The notes: generated from the sequence alone by a model not told the origin. A stretch of 64,000 nt of DNA from an uncultured Eubacteriales bacterium (GCA_900545925.1 URAZ01000013.1:17090-81089), one strand, 5' to 3'; shown: positions 1-8,753, counted from the first letter of the stretch. Numbers and translations: made by a program.

Positions 1-747
1 GACGCCTGCCGCAGCAACCGCCCGGAATACTGCACGAACCCCAGTTCCGGCTATGCCAATCTGATGACGGAGTATCTGAACATTCGCCAGCAGCAGGTTT
101 TCCGCCTGCCGGAACAGGTGAGTCTGCGTGCCGGAAGTCTGATCGAGCCGCTGATGATGGCCATGCACGCCGTAAGCAAGGCGCGGCTTGGCTATGGCAA
201 GCGGGTTATTCTGCTCGGCTGCGGGGCCATGGGGCAGATCATTCTCAAGCTCGTGCGGCAGCACCCGGTCGGGCAGATCGTCGTGGTCGAGCCGGTCGCG
301 GAAAAGCGGGAGGCGGCGCTGCGCTTCGGCGCGGACGTTGTGATCGACCCGAATACACAGAGCGTCGTGACCGAGGCGCTGACGCTGAGCGGCGGAATCG
401 GCTACGATGCGGTCATTGAGGCCAGCGGCGACCGGAAATCGGCGGCAATTACCATGAATCTTGTCGCGCGCGGCGGTTCCGTCGTCTTTTTCGGGCTTTA
501 CGGGATGGATTACAATCTGGAATTGAATCTGTTTACGCTCTATTGGAAGGACGCGACGCTCTCCGCTGTCTGCGTGCCGAGCGGGCAGTTTTCGGCAGCC
601 ATCGCTATGGCGCGGCATTTGAAGCTGGAGGAGGTCGTTTCCTGTGAGCTGCCGTTTTCCAAAGGAATCGAGGCGTTCCGTGAAAAATCCAGCGGCCGCG
701 ATGCTAAGGTTATGCTGCGTTTTGAACAGGAGGACAGCACATGCTGA
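1..747 (+). CDS. Zinc-binding medium-chain alcohol/polyol dehydrogenase, 3' part
   Basis: The reading frame is open from the first base, so the gene begins upstream of the window and only the last 248 residues are seen. The visible part covers the end of the catalytic domain and a complete Rossmann NAD(P)-binding domain with the glycine motif LLGCGAMGQI followed by an acidic residue at the end of the next strand (VVVEP). This order is typical of the zinc-dependent MDR family (threonine, sorbitol and related polyol dehydrogenases), which oxidise secondary alcohols of sugars or amino acids with NAD(P). The start of the visible part (CRSNRPEYC) looks like the structural-zinc cysteine lobe. The substrate cannot be read from this fragment. 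Its stop codon overlaps the ATG of a 33-codon ORF, which suggests an operon that has lost its next gene. Confidence 0.8.
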   Translation, partial: DACRSNRPEYCTNPSSGYANLMTEYLNIRQQQVFRLPEQVSLRAGSLIEPLMMAMHAVSKARLGYGKRVILLGCGAMGQIILKLVRQHPVGQIVVVEPVAEKREAALRFGADVVIDPNTQSVVTEALTLSGGIGYDAVIEASGDRKSAAITMNLVARGGSVVFFGLYGMDYNLELNLFTLYWKDATLSAVCVPSGQFSAAIAMARHLKLEEVVSCELPFSKGIEAFREKSSGRDAKVMLRFEQEDSTC

Positions 748-842
748 CGCTTGCCTGCGCGCTGGAACTGCCCATGAGTTTCTGCGTCAGCATGGAGGAT
801 CTGTCCTTCCGATTCCTGGAGCCGTCAGATGAGCAGATCTAA
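741..842 (+). CDS. Very small ORF (33 aa), possible remnant of a lost operon gene
   Basis: An ATG lies in a 7-base overlap with the stop of the dehydrogenase gene and has a good ribosome binding site (AGGAGG, 6 bases upstream). The product MLTLACALELPMSFC... stops after 33 codons. The start context is that of a translationally coupled operon gene, but the length suggests the 5' stub of a gene whose body has been lost. I do not recognise the sequence. Confidence 0.35.
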   Translation: MLTLACALELPMSFCVSMEDLSFRFLEPSDEQI

Positions 843-904
843 GCGCAGATCATGCAGTCGGTCGAATATATAAGAACGATTGCCAATATACAATAATGCC
901 GCAA

Positions 905-949
905 CTAAAAAAGGCTGCCCGCAGACATTCTGCAGGCAGCCTTTTTGGC
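905..949. terminator. Bidirectional intrinsic terminator
   Basis: A GC-rich inverted repeat (AAAGGCTGCC ... GGCAGCCTTT) around a short loop is flanked by a T tract on each strand. It lies downstream of both the dehydrogenase (+) and the surface protein gene (-), so it probably ends both transcripts. Confidence 0.85.
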
Positions 950-990
950 TGCATTGTCATGTATTGAGAAGTTCCATTCACATGACGGGA

Positions 991-3900
991 TTACCGACTC
1001 AGATGCGTTCTGCGCCTGCGCAGTGCAAGTGCGGCCGCAGCGCACGCGCTCAGAAGGCCGCCCGCAAGCAGGAACGGTTCTGCGCCTGTGCCGCCGGTCA
1101 TGGGCAGCGCCGGATATGCAGCGCAGTTCGTGACCGTAACCTCACCGGTCGGTGCATCCTGACTGACCGTGACCGTTACGCCGCTGCCGGACACAAGGAA
1201 CGGTTTGCCGCCGATGGTTGCGGCGCTGCCGTCCAAAATGGGCCTGCCGCTGCTGTCAAGTTCATAGACATGGTAGCTGCCGCCGATTTTGAGTCCGTCA
1301 AACCTGGCAATGCCGTCTTCGGGAATGGACGTGCCGTTCCGGTATACGATAGAGGCTGTCATCAGCGGAGTGCCGCTCGGGTTCTCCTCCTCGTAAAGTC
1401 CGAAGGTATAAGTGCCTTCGATCCGGTCAACGTGTTCGCCTGCGGCATTCTGGAACTGCTTGGATACTCGAATCTGTCCGCTGTTGCCGTCAAGCCGGTT
1501 GTGAACGGTGAGCAGGACGTGATCGGCATAATGCAGAATGCCGGTTTCGTCCGTTCGATATGCGTCGCTTGTATACGGGCCGCCGTTCTCACTGTAAAGC
1601 GCGGCATCATATGTGACCTGATAATTTGCGTAGCCGTCGGAGGGATCGGCGGTCTTGTCATATGTTGTGCCGCCGATCATGGCCTCGTGCAGCGTATACT
1701 CTGCCAGCTTTCCGTTCATGAACAGCGGCAGATCCGGCCATTGGTATGTCCAGCTATTGCTGCTGCTCAGCGTCTGCGTATACTCCGTTCCGCTGAGCGG
1801 AACGCCGCCGCACAGCAGCGTTACAACGACCGGTTCCCGCCGGTCCTCCGGTGTGGAACCCCAATCCTTCACGGCCGTGACGCTCGTGAGCAGATGGGAC
1901 TGGTTGCGAACCATGATCGAAGATTCGGTGTTGGAGACGGAACCGCTCAGGCCGTCACTGGAAATTGCGGTGATCCGGCAGTTTTCGTCAACGGTAAATG
2001 CAATGCGGGCTGCGCCGGAATAACCGGTCGGGAATTCTTCCTCCAGAACATATGAACCCGCCTCCAGTGAAAGGAAGAGATCACCGTTTGCATCGGTCAC
2101 GATCCGGTTTCCGGCCGGCTCAGAATAATCGTTGCCAGACAGATAGGAATACATGCCGGTGCCCGGCTTGCGGTACAGTATAAGTTCCTGCTCCTGATCT
2201 GTGCGGGAGATCGAAAACCTAATGTTTGCCAGAGAAAGATTAGTGAACGCGTCTATCTTATGAAGCGTCAGCGTATTGGGCTGGATGTAATAGTTTCGGA
2301 ACGAGACGGTCTGATAGGAGGATGCAGGCTGATCCTGCGGATAGGACTGCATACGGATACCGCTCACGGTAGAGCCGGTCTGCCATGGAGCATCGCTCAC
2401 GCGGCAATAGGACGCACACTGCGCCTGACTGCCGGAAGGCGGCAGATAGTTCTGCTCCTCAAATGAATACAGTCCGTCGATGCGCCCTGTTACGATCCAT
2501 GTGTAAGTGTCGGTGGTTGCGTCATAGGTGTCGTATCCGATGGCAGAACTGTCAGTATCCTCGGCCTGTCTCTCATTAAGCGTCAGATAATAGGTGTCTC
2601 CGGCAAGTTCCTGTCCGCCCTGCGGATGAACGCTGTCCATCTGAATCCGATAGGCCTCGCTGTCCGTCTGGTTTTTGATCTGTGCGATCGCATCCGCATC
2701 GCCGAGGAAGGATTTCGTCATGCGCAGCTGCGCCTGCTTGGCGACCAGAACGCCGTCAATGTGCCAGCCGTCGCTGTCGTGATATTTCAGAACATACCAG
2801 CGAACCTTGAAGTAGTCCGTGGTCAGATTCTGCGTCGGGATCGCCGCGCCGTCGATCGTAATGGAATACGAACCGTTGGCCCGGATGGCGGCGAAGACCT
2901 CTTCATCGGACGGAAACGCCGAAAGTGTGATGCCGTCGTAGGCTGTCTGCGTGAGCGTGCGCAGCTGCGCATCGACGTTGTATGCACCATGGGAGTCATC
3001 CTGTTCTGCGATTGGCATATAGCCTTCCCTGACTTGCGTATTCTCGTCTGTGCCGAAGACCTTTGCGGTAAACAGGGACTGTGTGAAGTTCGTTGTGGGA
3101 TTTCCCTTGAAGCCGTTGTCGTGGCTGTCCATGATCTCACAGGTGAGGCAGAGATAGAAGTTGACGGTCGGAATCGTACCGTGCGCGTCAAACGGTGTCC
3201 AGACAGCCTCCAGCTCGATTACACCGCTGCCGTCGTCAAACATGGCCAGTTCGGAAACGCTGACCGGCGTACCGGCCGGGAAACTTACCTCCCTGCCCTT
3301 GATGCGCCAGCCCGCAAAGCGATAGAAGAAGACCTTGCGCTGAACGGTGTTGTCGGCCTCGCCGACCTTCAGCGCCGTGTCATCCGGCGAGCGCAGTGTG
3401 TAGGTATCGGTCAGGGGAAGCGAAACCTGTTCGTCAAGCGATGCCAGACCGCCGACGGTTCCGTTGGTGATGATGTACTGCTTGGCGACCGTTACGATCA
3501 GACTGAGCTGCCGGAGCTGTGCGGGAAGCGTATCGGCGGTATACCGGATGGTGCATGCCAACCGGTCGCTGCTGCCGTCCTTGACGGCGGCAATCCGGAT
3601 GGGGCAGGTGACAGGCTTAAAAAAGTAGACGACCGATTGCTCCAGCTGTGTAACGCCGGCCGGCTCAAGCGGCTTGCCGGTATTGAGATCCGTGATCTTC
3701 CAGACGTAACTCTCTTCAGCAGGCAGTTCGATTTCAAACGCCTGGCCGGTCAGAACTTCATAGACGCCGGTCTTTGAAATGCCGAATTCTGCCGGAGCAG
3801 TCACAGTGATGGTGTAAAACGTGTTCGCTGTCAGCATTTCTGTATCAGACAGCGATGTGGTTGGCTTTGTATTAGCAGGCAGATAATATACATAGCTGTG

Positions 3901-5115
3901 GTCGCTTTTTCCCTGTTCACTCAGCGGAATCCGCCATTCGCCGTTTTCTTCGTCGTAAACAGGCGCACAGTCTGCCCAGAGTTTGCTGGCGTCTCTGTTA
4001 TCCGTATGCGGGAAGAGCAGTTCCCCGCTATATGCCGCGCGTTCAAAGCCAAATGCGCCATAGACGGCTTCCAATTCTGACGCTGTGACATAATACCGGG
4101 TTTGTCTGCCGAATACGGCGGTTGCCCGGACCGTCGATTCTTCCTTGACCAGCAGCGGTTTTCCGTCGCAGATGCGGTAATATCCGAGCCGGAAGGTCTG
4201 TGTCTCGTCTTCTTCCGCCGGCGTATCCTCTGCAGGTTCTTCCTCTGGTTCCGCATGATCTTCCGGGGCTGCATCCGGTTCTTCCGGATTCGCTGGAGTC
4301 TCCGGAAGAACCGGCTCCTCCGCCGCATCTTCATCGCCGTCTGCGGGGGCATCCTCCGTCAGCCCGCAAGTCAGTTCCCATGTGCCGTAGCACAGCATGC
4401 TGTGAACGTGTTCCGGGGCTGTGTTCGTGCAGGTCAGCGTCTGTGTGTCCGCCGGGACGGCGATTGTCTCAAAGCATTCCGGCCCGTGCTGATGCAGCAG
4501 AATCTGCGGCAGGTCGCAGCGCAGCGTTCCGTCTTCGCCGAAGCATGTTTCTGTATGTGTATGCAGGACGATCTCCGGCTTTTCACAGATCAGGACAGGC
4601 TCGGCGGGTGCAGATTCGTCCAAGCCGCAGACGAGTATATCTGCCCAGACATAGCAGTTGTCCGTGTGCTGGTGTTCCTCCGTTTCTTCTTCCCCGCAGA
4701 TCAGATCGCCCTGCTGCCGTTCATAACAGTCTTCACTGTGCGTATGTGCTTCCGGCACGGTATGGCACGCTTCCGTATGTGTGTGCGCCTCGACTTCCAC
4801 AAGTGTGCAGACGAGTGCGCCGGTATCGTCGTAGCAGGTCTGATCATGCAGATGGACGATGCAGGCGGTATCGTCGGCGTGTTCCTGTGCAAATGTGCAG
4901 TGAAGCGCCTGCTCCAAGCTGGAAGTGACCTGTGTATAGCAACTTACGTCATGCCTGTGTGCAGCGGCTGTCATGGTGATGGCGGGGTGGATCAGCGCAT
5001 AGCCGGTTGCACTTGCGACAAGGACTGCAAGGCAGATCAAAGCCAGACGGTACCTCTGCCTGTTTTTGTGCGCCTTGCGATAGCGCTCTGTTTTGAACGT
5101 GGGAAGCAATTTCAT
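991..5115 (-). CDS. LPxTG-anchored surface protein with HxHxxxC repeats and Cna_B/SpaA-type domains
   Basis: This is a 1374-residue exported wall protein. A basic N terminus and hydrophobic segment (about residues 22-45) form a signal or anchor. Residues 53-250 carry eight HxHxxxC motifs (HRHDVSC, HLHDQTC, HTHTEAC and so on) interleaved with Cys-containing spacers. An acidic Pro/Glu-rich linker follows (about 253-305). The long middle has InlB-like and collagen-binding (SpaA/Cna_B-type) beta-sandwich repeats, for example TLTLHKIDAFTNLSLANI and VTAVKDWGSTPEDR. The C terminus has LPMTG (about 1337), a hydrophobic stretch and RRRR, a sortase signal. The start was set at 5115 because GGAGG sits 9-10 bases upstream, and because a promoter at 5192-5220 lies inside the longer open frame and rules out earlier starts. 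Likely role: adhesion or surface scaffold. The ligand is unknown, and the His/Cys region may bind metal (inference). Confidence 0.85.
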   Translation of the reverse strand: MKLLPTFKTERYRKAHKNRQRYRLALICLAVLVASATGYALIHPAITMTAAAHRHDVSCYTQVTSSLEQALHCTFAQEHADDTACIVHLHDQTCYDDTGALVCTLVEVEAHTHTEACHTVPEAHTHSEDCYERQQGDLICGEEETEEHQHTDNCYVWADILVCGLDESAPAEPVLICEKPEIVLHTHTETCFGEDGTLRCDLPQILLHQHGPECFETIAVPADTQTLTCTNTAPEHVHSMLCYGTWELTCGLTEDAPADGDEDAAEEPVLPETPANPEEPDAAPEDHAEPEEEPAEDTPAEEDETQTFRLGYYRICDGKPLLVKEESTVRATAVFGRQTRYYVTASELEAVYGAFGFERAAYSGELLFPHTDNRDASKLWADCAPVYDEENGEWRIPLSEQGKSDHSYVYYLPANTKPTTSLSDTEMLTANTFYTITVTAPAEFGISKTGVYEVLTGQAFEIELPAEESYVWKITDLNTGKPLEPAGVTQLEQSVVYFFKPVTCPIRIAAVKDGSSDRLACTIRYTADTLPAQLRQLSLIVTVAKQYIITNGTVGGLASLDEQVSLPLTDTYTLRSPDDTALKVGEADNTVQRKVFFYRFAGWRIKGREVSFPAGTPVSVSELAMFDDGSGVIELEAVWTPFDAHGTIPTVNFYLCLTCEIMDSHDNGFKGNPTTNFTQSLFTAKVFGTDENTQVREGYMPIAEQDDSHGAYNVDAQLRTLTQTAYDGITLSAFPSDEEVFAAIRANGSYSITIDGAAIPTQNLTTDYFKVRWYVLKYHDSDGWHIDGVLVAKQAQLRMTKSFLGDADAIAQIKNQTDSEAYRIQMDSVHPQGGQELAGDTYYLTLNERQAEDTDSSAIGYDTYDATTDTYTWIVTGRIDGLYSFEEQNYLPPSGSQAQCASYCRVSDAPWQTGSTVSGIRMQSYPQDQPASSYQTVSFRNYYIQPNTLTLHKIDAFTNLSLANIRFSISRTDQEQELILYRKPGTGMYSYLSGNDYSEPAGNRIVTDANGDLFLSLEAGSYVLEEEFPTGYSGAARIAFTVDENCRITAISSDGLSGSVSNTESSIMVRNQSHLLTSVTAVKDWGSTPEDRREPVVVTLLCGGVPLSGTEYTQTLSSSNSWTYQWPDLPLFMNGKLAEYTLHEAMIGGTTYDKTADPSDGYANYQVTYDAALYSENGGPYTSDAYRTDETGILHYADHVLLTVHNRLDGNSGQIRVSKQFQNAAGEHVDRIEGTYTFGLYEEENPSGTPLMTASIVYRNGTSIPEDGIARFDGLKIGGSYHVYELDSSGRPILDGSAATIGGKPFLVSGSGVTVTVSQDAPTGEVTVTNCAAYPALPMTGGTGAEPFLLAGGLLSACAAAALALRRRRTHLSR

Positions 5116-5191
5116 GCGTGGGAACCTCCTGCGGATGAAAGCATGCGGGAAAGCCAAAGGGAATACGGAAAAGTCCGGGGAATTCAGCTTT

Positions 5192-5220
5192 ATTATATCC
5201 AACGGGGTTTTACTTTTCAA
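5192..5220 (-). promoter_or_regulatory. Sigma-A promoter of the surface protein gene
   Basis: Reading the minus strand, TTGAAA and TATAAT are separated by exactly 17 bases. The implied transcript starts about 70 bases before the chosen ATG at 5115. Confidence 0.75.
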
Positions 5221-5321
5221 GCATCAGATTTAAAAATGGGGAAATAGAGGGCGAAAAATGCAAAAATGTAAGAAACCATCAATATTCGGGAGAGACTGCA
5301 AAAATAGGCGCGGCAGCAAGA

Positions 5322-5352
5322 AACAGCCCCCTCCGCCATTGGTGGAGGGGGC
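5322..5352 (-). terminator. Intrinsic terminator after the NhaC-family gene
   Basis: On the minus strand a stem GCCCCCTCC/GGAGGGGGC with a short loop is followed by GTTTCTT, 17 bases after the transporter stop codon. Confidence 0.75.
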
Positions 5353-5368
5353 CGAACCTGATTGAAGC

Positions 5369-6997
5369 TTATGCTTCCTTTTTGCGTTCTCTTGCACGAA
5401 GAAACAGCAGGATACCGAGCAGCAGCGCCGCGCCGACGAGCCATGTGATGAGTACATTCTGCACAAAGCCCGCGACAATGAAGCCGACAAAGCTGACGAT
5501 TGCGACTGTGACCGCGTAGGGAAGCTGCGTGGAGACATGGTCGAGATGCAAACACTGCGCACCGGCAGAGGCCATGATGGTCGTATCGGAAATGGGGGAG
5601 CAGTGGTCGCCGCAGACAGCGCCCGCGCAACAGGCGGAGATGCCGATGATGAGCAGCGTGCTGTCAGCAGGGAAGACAGCAGTGACAATCGGGATCAGGA
5701 TGCCGAATGTACCCCAACTCGTGCCGGAGGCGAAGGCCAGAATGCAGGCCACAACGAAGATCACGGCGGGCAGCATGCTGTACAGCCACTCAGACGCGGC
5801 GAACATCAAATTGTAGACATACACGTCCGCGCCGAGGGAGTTGATCATGGCTTTCAGCGAGACGGCCAGCGTCAGAATGATGATCGGTGGGACCATGGCG
5901 ACAAAGCCCTTGGGCACGCAGGCCATAGCCTCCTTGAACGACAGAACCTTCCGCGCAACGAGATAGATAACCGTCAGTACCAGCGCAATGATGCCGCCCC
6001 ACGGCAGGCCGACGAAAGCGTTCGTATTGCCGAAAGCACCGATAAAGTCGCCCGCGAACGACGGATTGCCGGACATATCAACGCCGAAGAAGCCGCCGAC
6101 ATAGATCATGCCGAGCGTGCAGGTCACGATCAGCACCAGCACCGGGAAAATGAGGTCGATCACGCGACCATTGGGGTTAGCCGACTCCCCGGCGTCCGCC
6201 GTCAGCGCGGACAAATCACCCTTCGCGGCCTTTTCCTCAAATTTGCGCATGGGGCCGTAATCGAATTTCATGGCAACGAGTGCGAGGATGAACACGAAGG
6301 TCAAAATGGAATAGAGGTTATAGGGGATGGCCTTGACAAACAGTTCAATGCCGCTCATGCCGGTGTCGAGGCCCTCCGCCGTGGAGGAAACCGCCGCCGC
6401 CCAGGACGAGATCGGCGCGATCATGCACACGGGAGCCGCCGTGGCGTCGATCAGATAAGCCAGTTTTGGGCGGGAGATCTTGTGGCCATCCGTGACCGGG
6501 CGCATGACGGAGCCGACAGTCAGGCAGTTGAAATAATCGTCGATGAAAATCAGAATGCCGAGCACGAACGTCGCCAGCTGCGCGCCTGCGTGCGTCTTGA
6601 TGTGCGTCTCGGCCCAGCGGCCAAAGGCAGCCGAGCCACCTGCTGCGTTGACCAGCGAGACAATAATGCCCAGCAGCACGAGGAACAGAAAAATGCCCGC
6701 ATTGGCGGCAATCGCGGCAATCAGGCCATCATTCAGGATGGTGTCGAGTGTTGCGACGGGTGCGAAGCCGCAGGTAAACAGGCCGCCGACGAGAACGCCG
6801 ATGAACAGCGCGCTGTAGGCTTCCTTTGTGATGAGCGCCAGCACGATGGCAATGACTGGCGGCAGCAGCGACCACGCTGTGTTTGCAAGTGACGCGCCGT
6901 TTGCGCACTTGACTGCCGCGATGACGAGCAGTGCCAGAATGACGATGGCGACGATCTTGGTCAGGATCGTTTTGGATTTGGGTGTTTTGGTTCTCAT
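5369..6997 (-). CDS. NhaC-family antiporter, probable lysine transporter
   Basis: This is a 542-residue polytopic membrane protein of the Na+/H+ antiporter NhaC family, with about a dozen hydrophobic segments and the family-like stretch FIDDYFNCLTVGSVMRP near residue 155. NhaC members exchange sodium or protons for organic or amino-acid substrates. The gene sits behind a lysine riboswitch with its own terminator, which points to lysine uptake or exchange rather than pure sodium export. Assignment of such riboswitch-linked NhaC proteins to lysine transport is established by comparative genomics; for this protein it is inference. The ATG at 6997 is preferred over the in-frame GTG three codons earlier because AAAGGAG lies 8 bases before it. 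A dedicated terminator follows, so the gene is monocistronic. Confidence 0.85.
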   Translation of the reverse strand: MRTKTPKSKTILTKIVAIVILALLVIAAVKCANGASLANTAWSLLPPVIAIVLALITKEAYSALFIGVLVGGLFTCGFAPVATLDTILNDGLIAAIAANAGIFLFLVLLGIIVSLVNAAGGSAAFGRWAETHIKTHAGAQLATFVLGILIFIDDYFNCLTVGSVMRPVTDGHKISRPKLAYLIDATAAPVCMIAPISSWAAAVSSTAEGLDTGMSGIELFVKAIPYNLYSILTFVFILALVAMKFDYGPMRKFEEKAAKGDLSALTADAGESANPNGRVIDLIFPVLVLIVTCTLGMIYVGGFFGVDMSGNPSFAGDFIGAFGNTNAFVGLPWGGIIALVLTVIYLVARKVLSFKEAMACVPKGFVAMVPPIIILTLAVSLKAMINSLGADVYVYNLMFAASEWLYSMLPAVIFVVACILAFASGTSWGTFGILIPIVTAVFPADSTLLIIGISACCAGAVCGDHCSPISDTTIMASAGAQCLHLDHVSTQLPYAVTVAIVSFVGFIVAGFVQNVLITWLVGAALLLGILLFLRARERKKEA

Positions 6998-7012
6998 GAA
7001 GCCCACTCCTTT

Positions 7013-7047
7013 AATAAAAATGCGTCATGATTTTCCATCATGACGCA
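7013..7047 (-). terminator. Riboswitch-controlled intrinsic terminator
   Basis: A perfect 11-bp stem (TGCGTCATGAT/ATCATGACGCA, 5-base loop) is followed on the minus strand by TTTTTATT. It lies between the lysine aptamer and the transporter ribosome binding site, which is where the expression platform of an OFF switch should be. Confidence 0.9.
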
Positions 7048-7061
7048 CACAAGATCCTCAT

Positions 7062-7240
7062 GTTCGCGCATGACAGCTCTCCACGGAAAAACCGTGACAG
7101 TCCGCAGGATCTTTTCCTGCGTCCCAGATACCGGCGCTGCGGGAACGGCGCGGGCTCTTCGGCGGCTTCTCCTTTCAGACACCCGGTTCCCGCCGGATAC
7201 GCGTCTTACTCCTGTCAGCCGCAGCCTCTCTCATAACGGG
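7062..7240 (-). promoter_or_regulatory. Lysine riboswitch (L box)
   Basis: Read on the minus strand, the leader contains the conserved L-box blocks in order: AGAGAGGCTGCGG, AGGAGTAAGACGCG, GAAAGGAGAAGCCGCCGAAG, CTGGGACGCAGG and GGAGAGCTGTCAT. Complementary AUGA/UCAU ends can close the P1 helix. It starts just after a strong promoter and is followed by an intrinsic terminator, so lysine binding should stop transcription of the NhaC-family gene. The family assignment rests on sequence blocks seen directly; no covariance search was possible. Confidence 0.92.
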
Positions 7241-7244
7241 TTTC

Positions 7245-7272
7245 ATTATACAGCGCGGTAAAGAAATGTCAA
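7245..7272 (-). promoter_or_regulatory. Promoter of the lysine riboswitch-transporter transcript
   Basis: The minus strand has TTGACA, 16 bases, TATAAT, both boxes matching consensus exactly. Transcription would begin just before the lysine aptamer. Confidence 0.85.
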
Positions 7273-7291
7273 GAATATTTATGAGTATTTC

Positions 7292-7319
7292 TTGAATGAT
7301 TATAATTATAATTTATAAT
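7292..7319 (+). promoter_or_regulatory. Promoter of the DUF3343/desulfurase operon
   Basis: TTGAAT and TATAAT are separated by 16 bases in a very AT-rich stretch, diverging from the lysine riboswitch promoter. The first gene starts 61 bases downstream of the -10 box. Confidence 0.6.
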
Positions 7320-7379
7320 TCTGCCGAATGATGACGAATCCCGGGGATCGCGCATACGATAGAGCGGGAGGAGAGTATC

Positions 7380-7634
7380 ATGTTTTCCTATCTCTTTACG
7401 TTCCGCAGCCAGACGGCGGCACAGTCCGGCAGGCGGATCCTCTACGAAGCGGGGCTCTGGACGCAGCTTCGCCGTGCGCCGCAGGAGGTGTCGAGCCTCG
7501 GCTGCACCTGGGGTGTCTATGTGGAGGGAGCCGACGGCGTACATGCCGCGCAGCTCCTGCACGCATGGAACAGCCCCGTTTCCGGGGTTTACCGTGTCCA
7601 TCCGAACGGCTTTCTGGAGCAGGCACAGCTATGA
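7380..7634 (+). CDS. DUF3343 protein (putative Se/S carrier-like)
   Basis: An 84-residue soluble protein beginning MFSYLFTFRSQTAA with a conserved-looking LGCTWGVYV segment holding its only cysteine (about residue 42). It resembles DUF3343 proteins, which are small and usually encoded beside cysteine desulfurase-like or selenium metabolism genes and are proposed to carry sulfur or selenium on a cysteine. It has a strong ribosome binding site (GGGAGGAG, 6 bases upstream). Its stop overlaps the start of the PLP enzyme by the ATGA arrangement, so the two are translationally coupled and probably act together. The carrier role is a family hypothesis, not something visible here. Confidence 0.75.
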   Translation: MFSYLFTFRSQTAAQSGRRILYEAGLWTQLRRAPQEVSSLGCTWGVYVEGADGVHAAQLLHAWNSPVSGVYRVHPNGFLEQAQL

Positions 7635-8737
7635 TCTATCTCGATGCCGGGGCGACTACGCTCCAGAAGCCGCCTGCGGTCGCCTTTGCGGTACAGAGCG
7701 CCATGCGCCGCATGGCGACACCTGGGCGCGGCGGGCATCCGCCTGCCATGCGTGCGGCCGATGCGGTCTATGACTGCCGCTGCCTGGTCGGCGCACTCTT
7801 TGGTGCGCAGCCGGAGCAGGTTGTATTCACCATGAACGCCACCCACGCGCTGAATCTGGCGATCAAAACGCTTGTAAAGCCCGGCGGACGTGCGGTGATC
7901 TCCGGCTTTGAACACAACGCAGTGCTGCGCCCGCTGCATCACATCGGCGCGAACATCACAGCCGTCGGGCGGCAGCTGTTCGACCCGGCGGATACGCTGG
8001 CTGCGTTCGATCGGGCTGTTACGCCGGATACGAACGCCGTCGTCTGCACGCATGTCTCCAATGTGTTCGGGTATATCCTGCCCATCGAAGAAATCGCGGC
8101 TCTGTGCCGCGCACGCGGCGTTCCGTTCGTACTTGATGCGTCACAGTCGGCGGGATTGCTGCCTGTGCACCTTGCAGAACTCGGTGCGGACTTTATCTGC
8201 ATGCCGGGACATAAGGCACTCTACGGGCCGCAGGGCACGGGGCTGCTTCTGTGCGCTCGGACGCCCGATACGCTTTTAGAGGGCGGAAGCGGCAGCGCCT
8301 CGCGCCTGCCGGATATGCCGCCGGAACTGCCGGACCACGCCGAGGCCGGGACGCAGAATGTCTGCGGTATCTGCGGCCTTGCCGCCGGACTGCGCTTCGT
8401 GCAGCAGCAGACCCCGCAGCGCCTGCTTGCGCATGAGGTTCGCCAGAGAAAGCTGCTCACGTCTCTATTGACAGACGTTCCAGGTGTGCGGCTGTTTACA
8501 GGCGAGCCGCAGAGCGGAACGCTCAGTCTATGCGCAGCGCAGATGGACTGTGAGACGCTTGCCGCACGGCTTGCGGTAAAAGGTGTCTGCGTGCGTGCAG
8601 GACTGCACTGCGCGCCGCTTGCGCACGAATCTGCCGGGACGCTTGAAACCGGAACCGTCCGATTCAGTCTCTCTGCGTTCAATACCGAGCAGGAAATTTT
8701 CAGAACGGCCGATCTTTTGAAGGAAATCCTTGCATAA
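7631..8737 (+). CDS. Cysteine desulfurase-like class V aminotransferase
   Basis: A 368-residue PLP enzyme of the NifS/CsdB type. It begins MIYLDAGATT, has the cofactor lysine in CMPGHKALYG (K195), the aspartate region VLDASQSAG, and a candidate persulfide cysteine in RAGLHCAPL (C327), the CsdB/SufS-like position. Such enzymes take sulfur from cysteine, or selenium from selenocysteine, onto an active-site cysteine. The start is the ATG at 7631 that overlaps the DUF3343 stop; the frame extends further upstream, but that part overlaps the coupled gene. No SUF/ISC scaffold or selD gene lies nearby, so the recipient of the sulfur or selenium cannot be named. Confidence 0.85.
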   Translation: MIYLDAGATTLQKPPAVAFAVQSAMRRMATPGRGGHPPAMRAADAVYDCRCLVGALFGAQPEQVVFTMNATHALNLAIKTLVKPGGRAVISGFEHNAVLRPLHHIGANITAVGRQLFDPADTLAAFDRAVTPDTNAVVCTHVSNVFGYILPIEEIAALCRARGVPFVLDASQSAGLLPVHLAELGADFICMPGHKALYGPQGTGLLLCARTPDTLLEGGSGSASRLPDMPPELPDHAEAGTQNVCGICGLAAGLRFVQQQTPQRLLAHEVRQRKLLTSLLTDVPGVRLFTGEPQSGTLSLCAAQMDCETLAARLAVKGVCVRAGLHCAPLAHESAGTLETGTVRFSLSAFNTEQEIFRTADLLKEILA

Positions 8738-8753
8738 GCGCGGACAAAACAAC

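Noticed and set aside
5537..6892. A 451-codon plus-strand open frame
   Set aside because: Antisense to the NhaC-family gene; its sequence is rich in Arg, Gly and Asn typical of complement reading.
7292..7319. AT-rich repeats before the DUF3343 gene as an origin or attachment site
   Set aside because: The pattern is explained by a TTGAAT-16-TATAAT promoter in AT-rich DNA; no DnaA boxes or repeat arrays accompany it.
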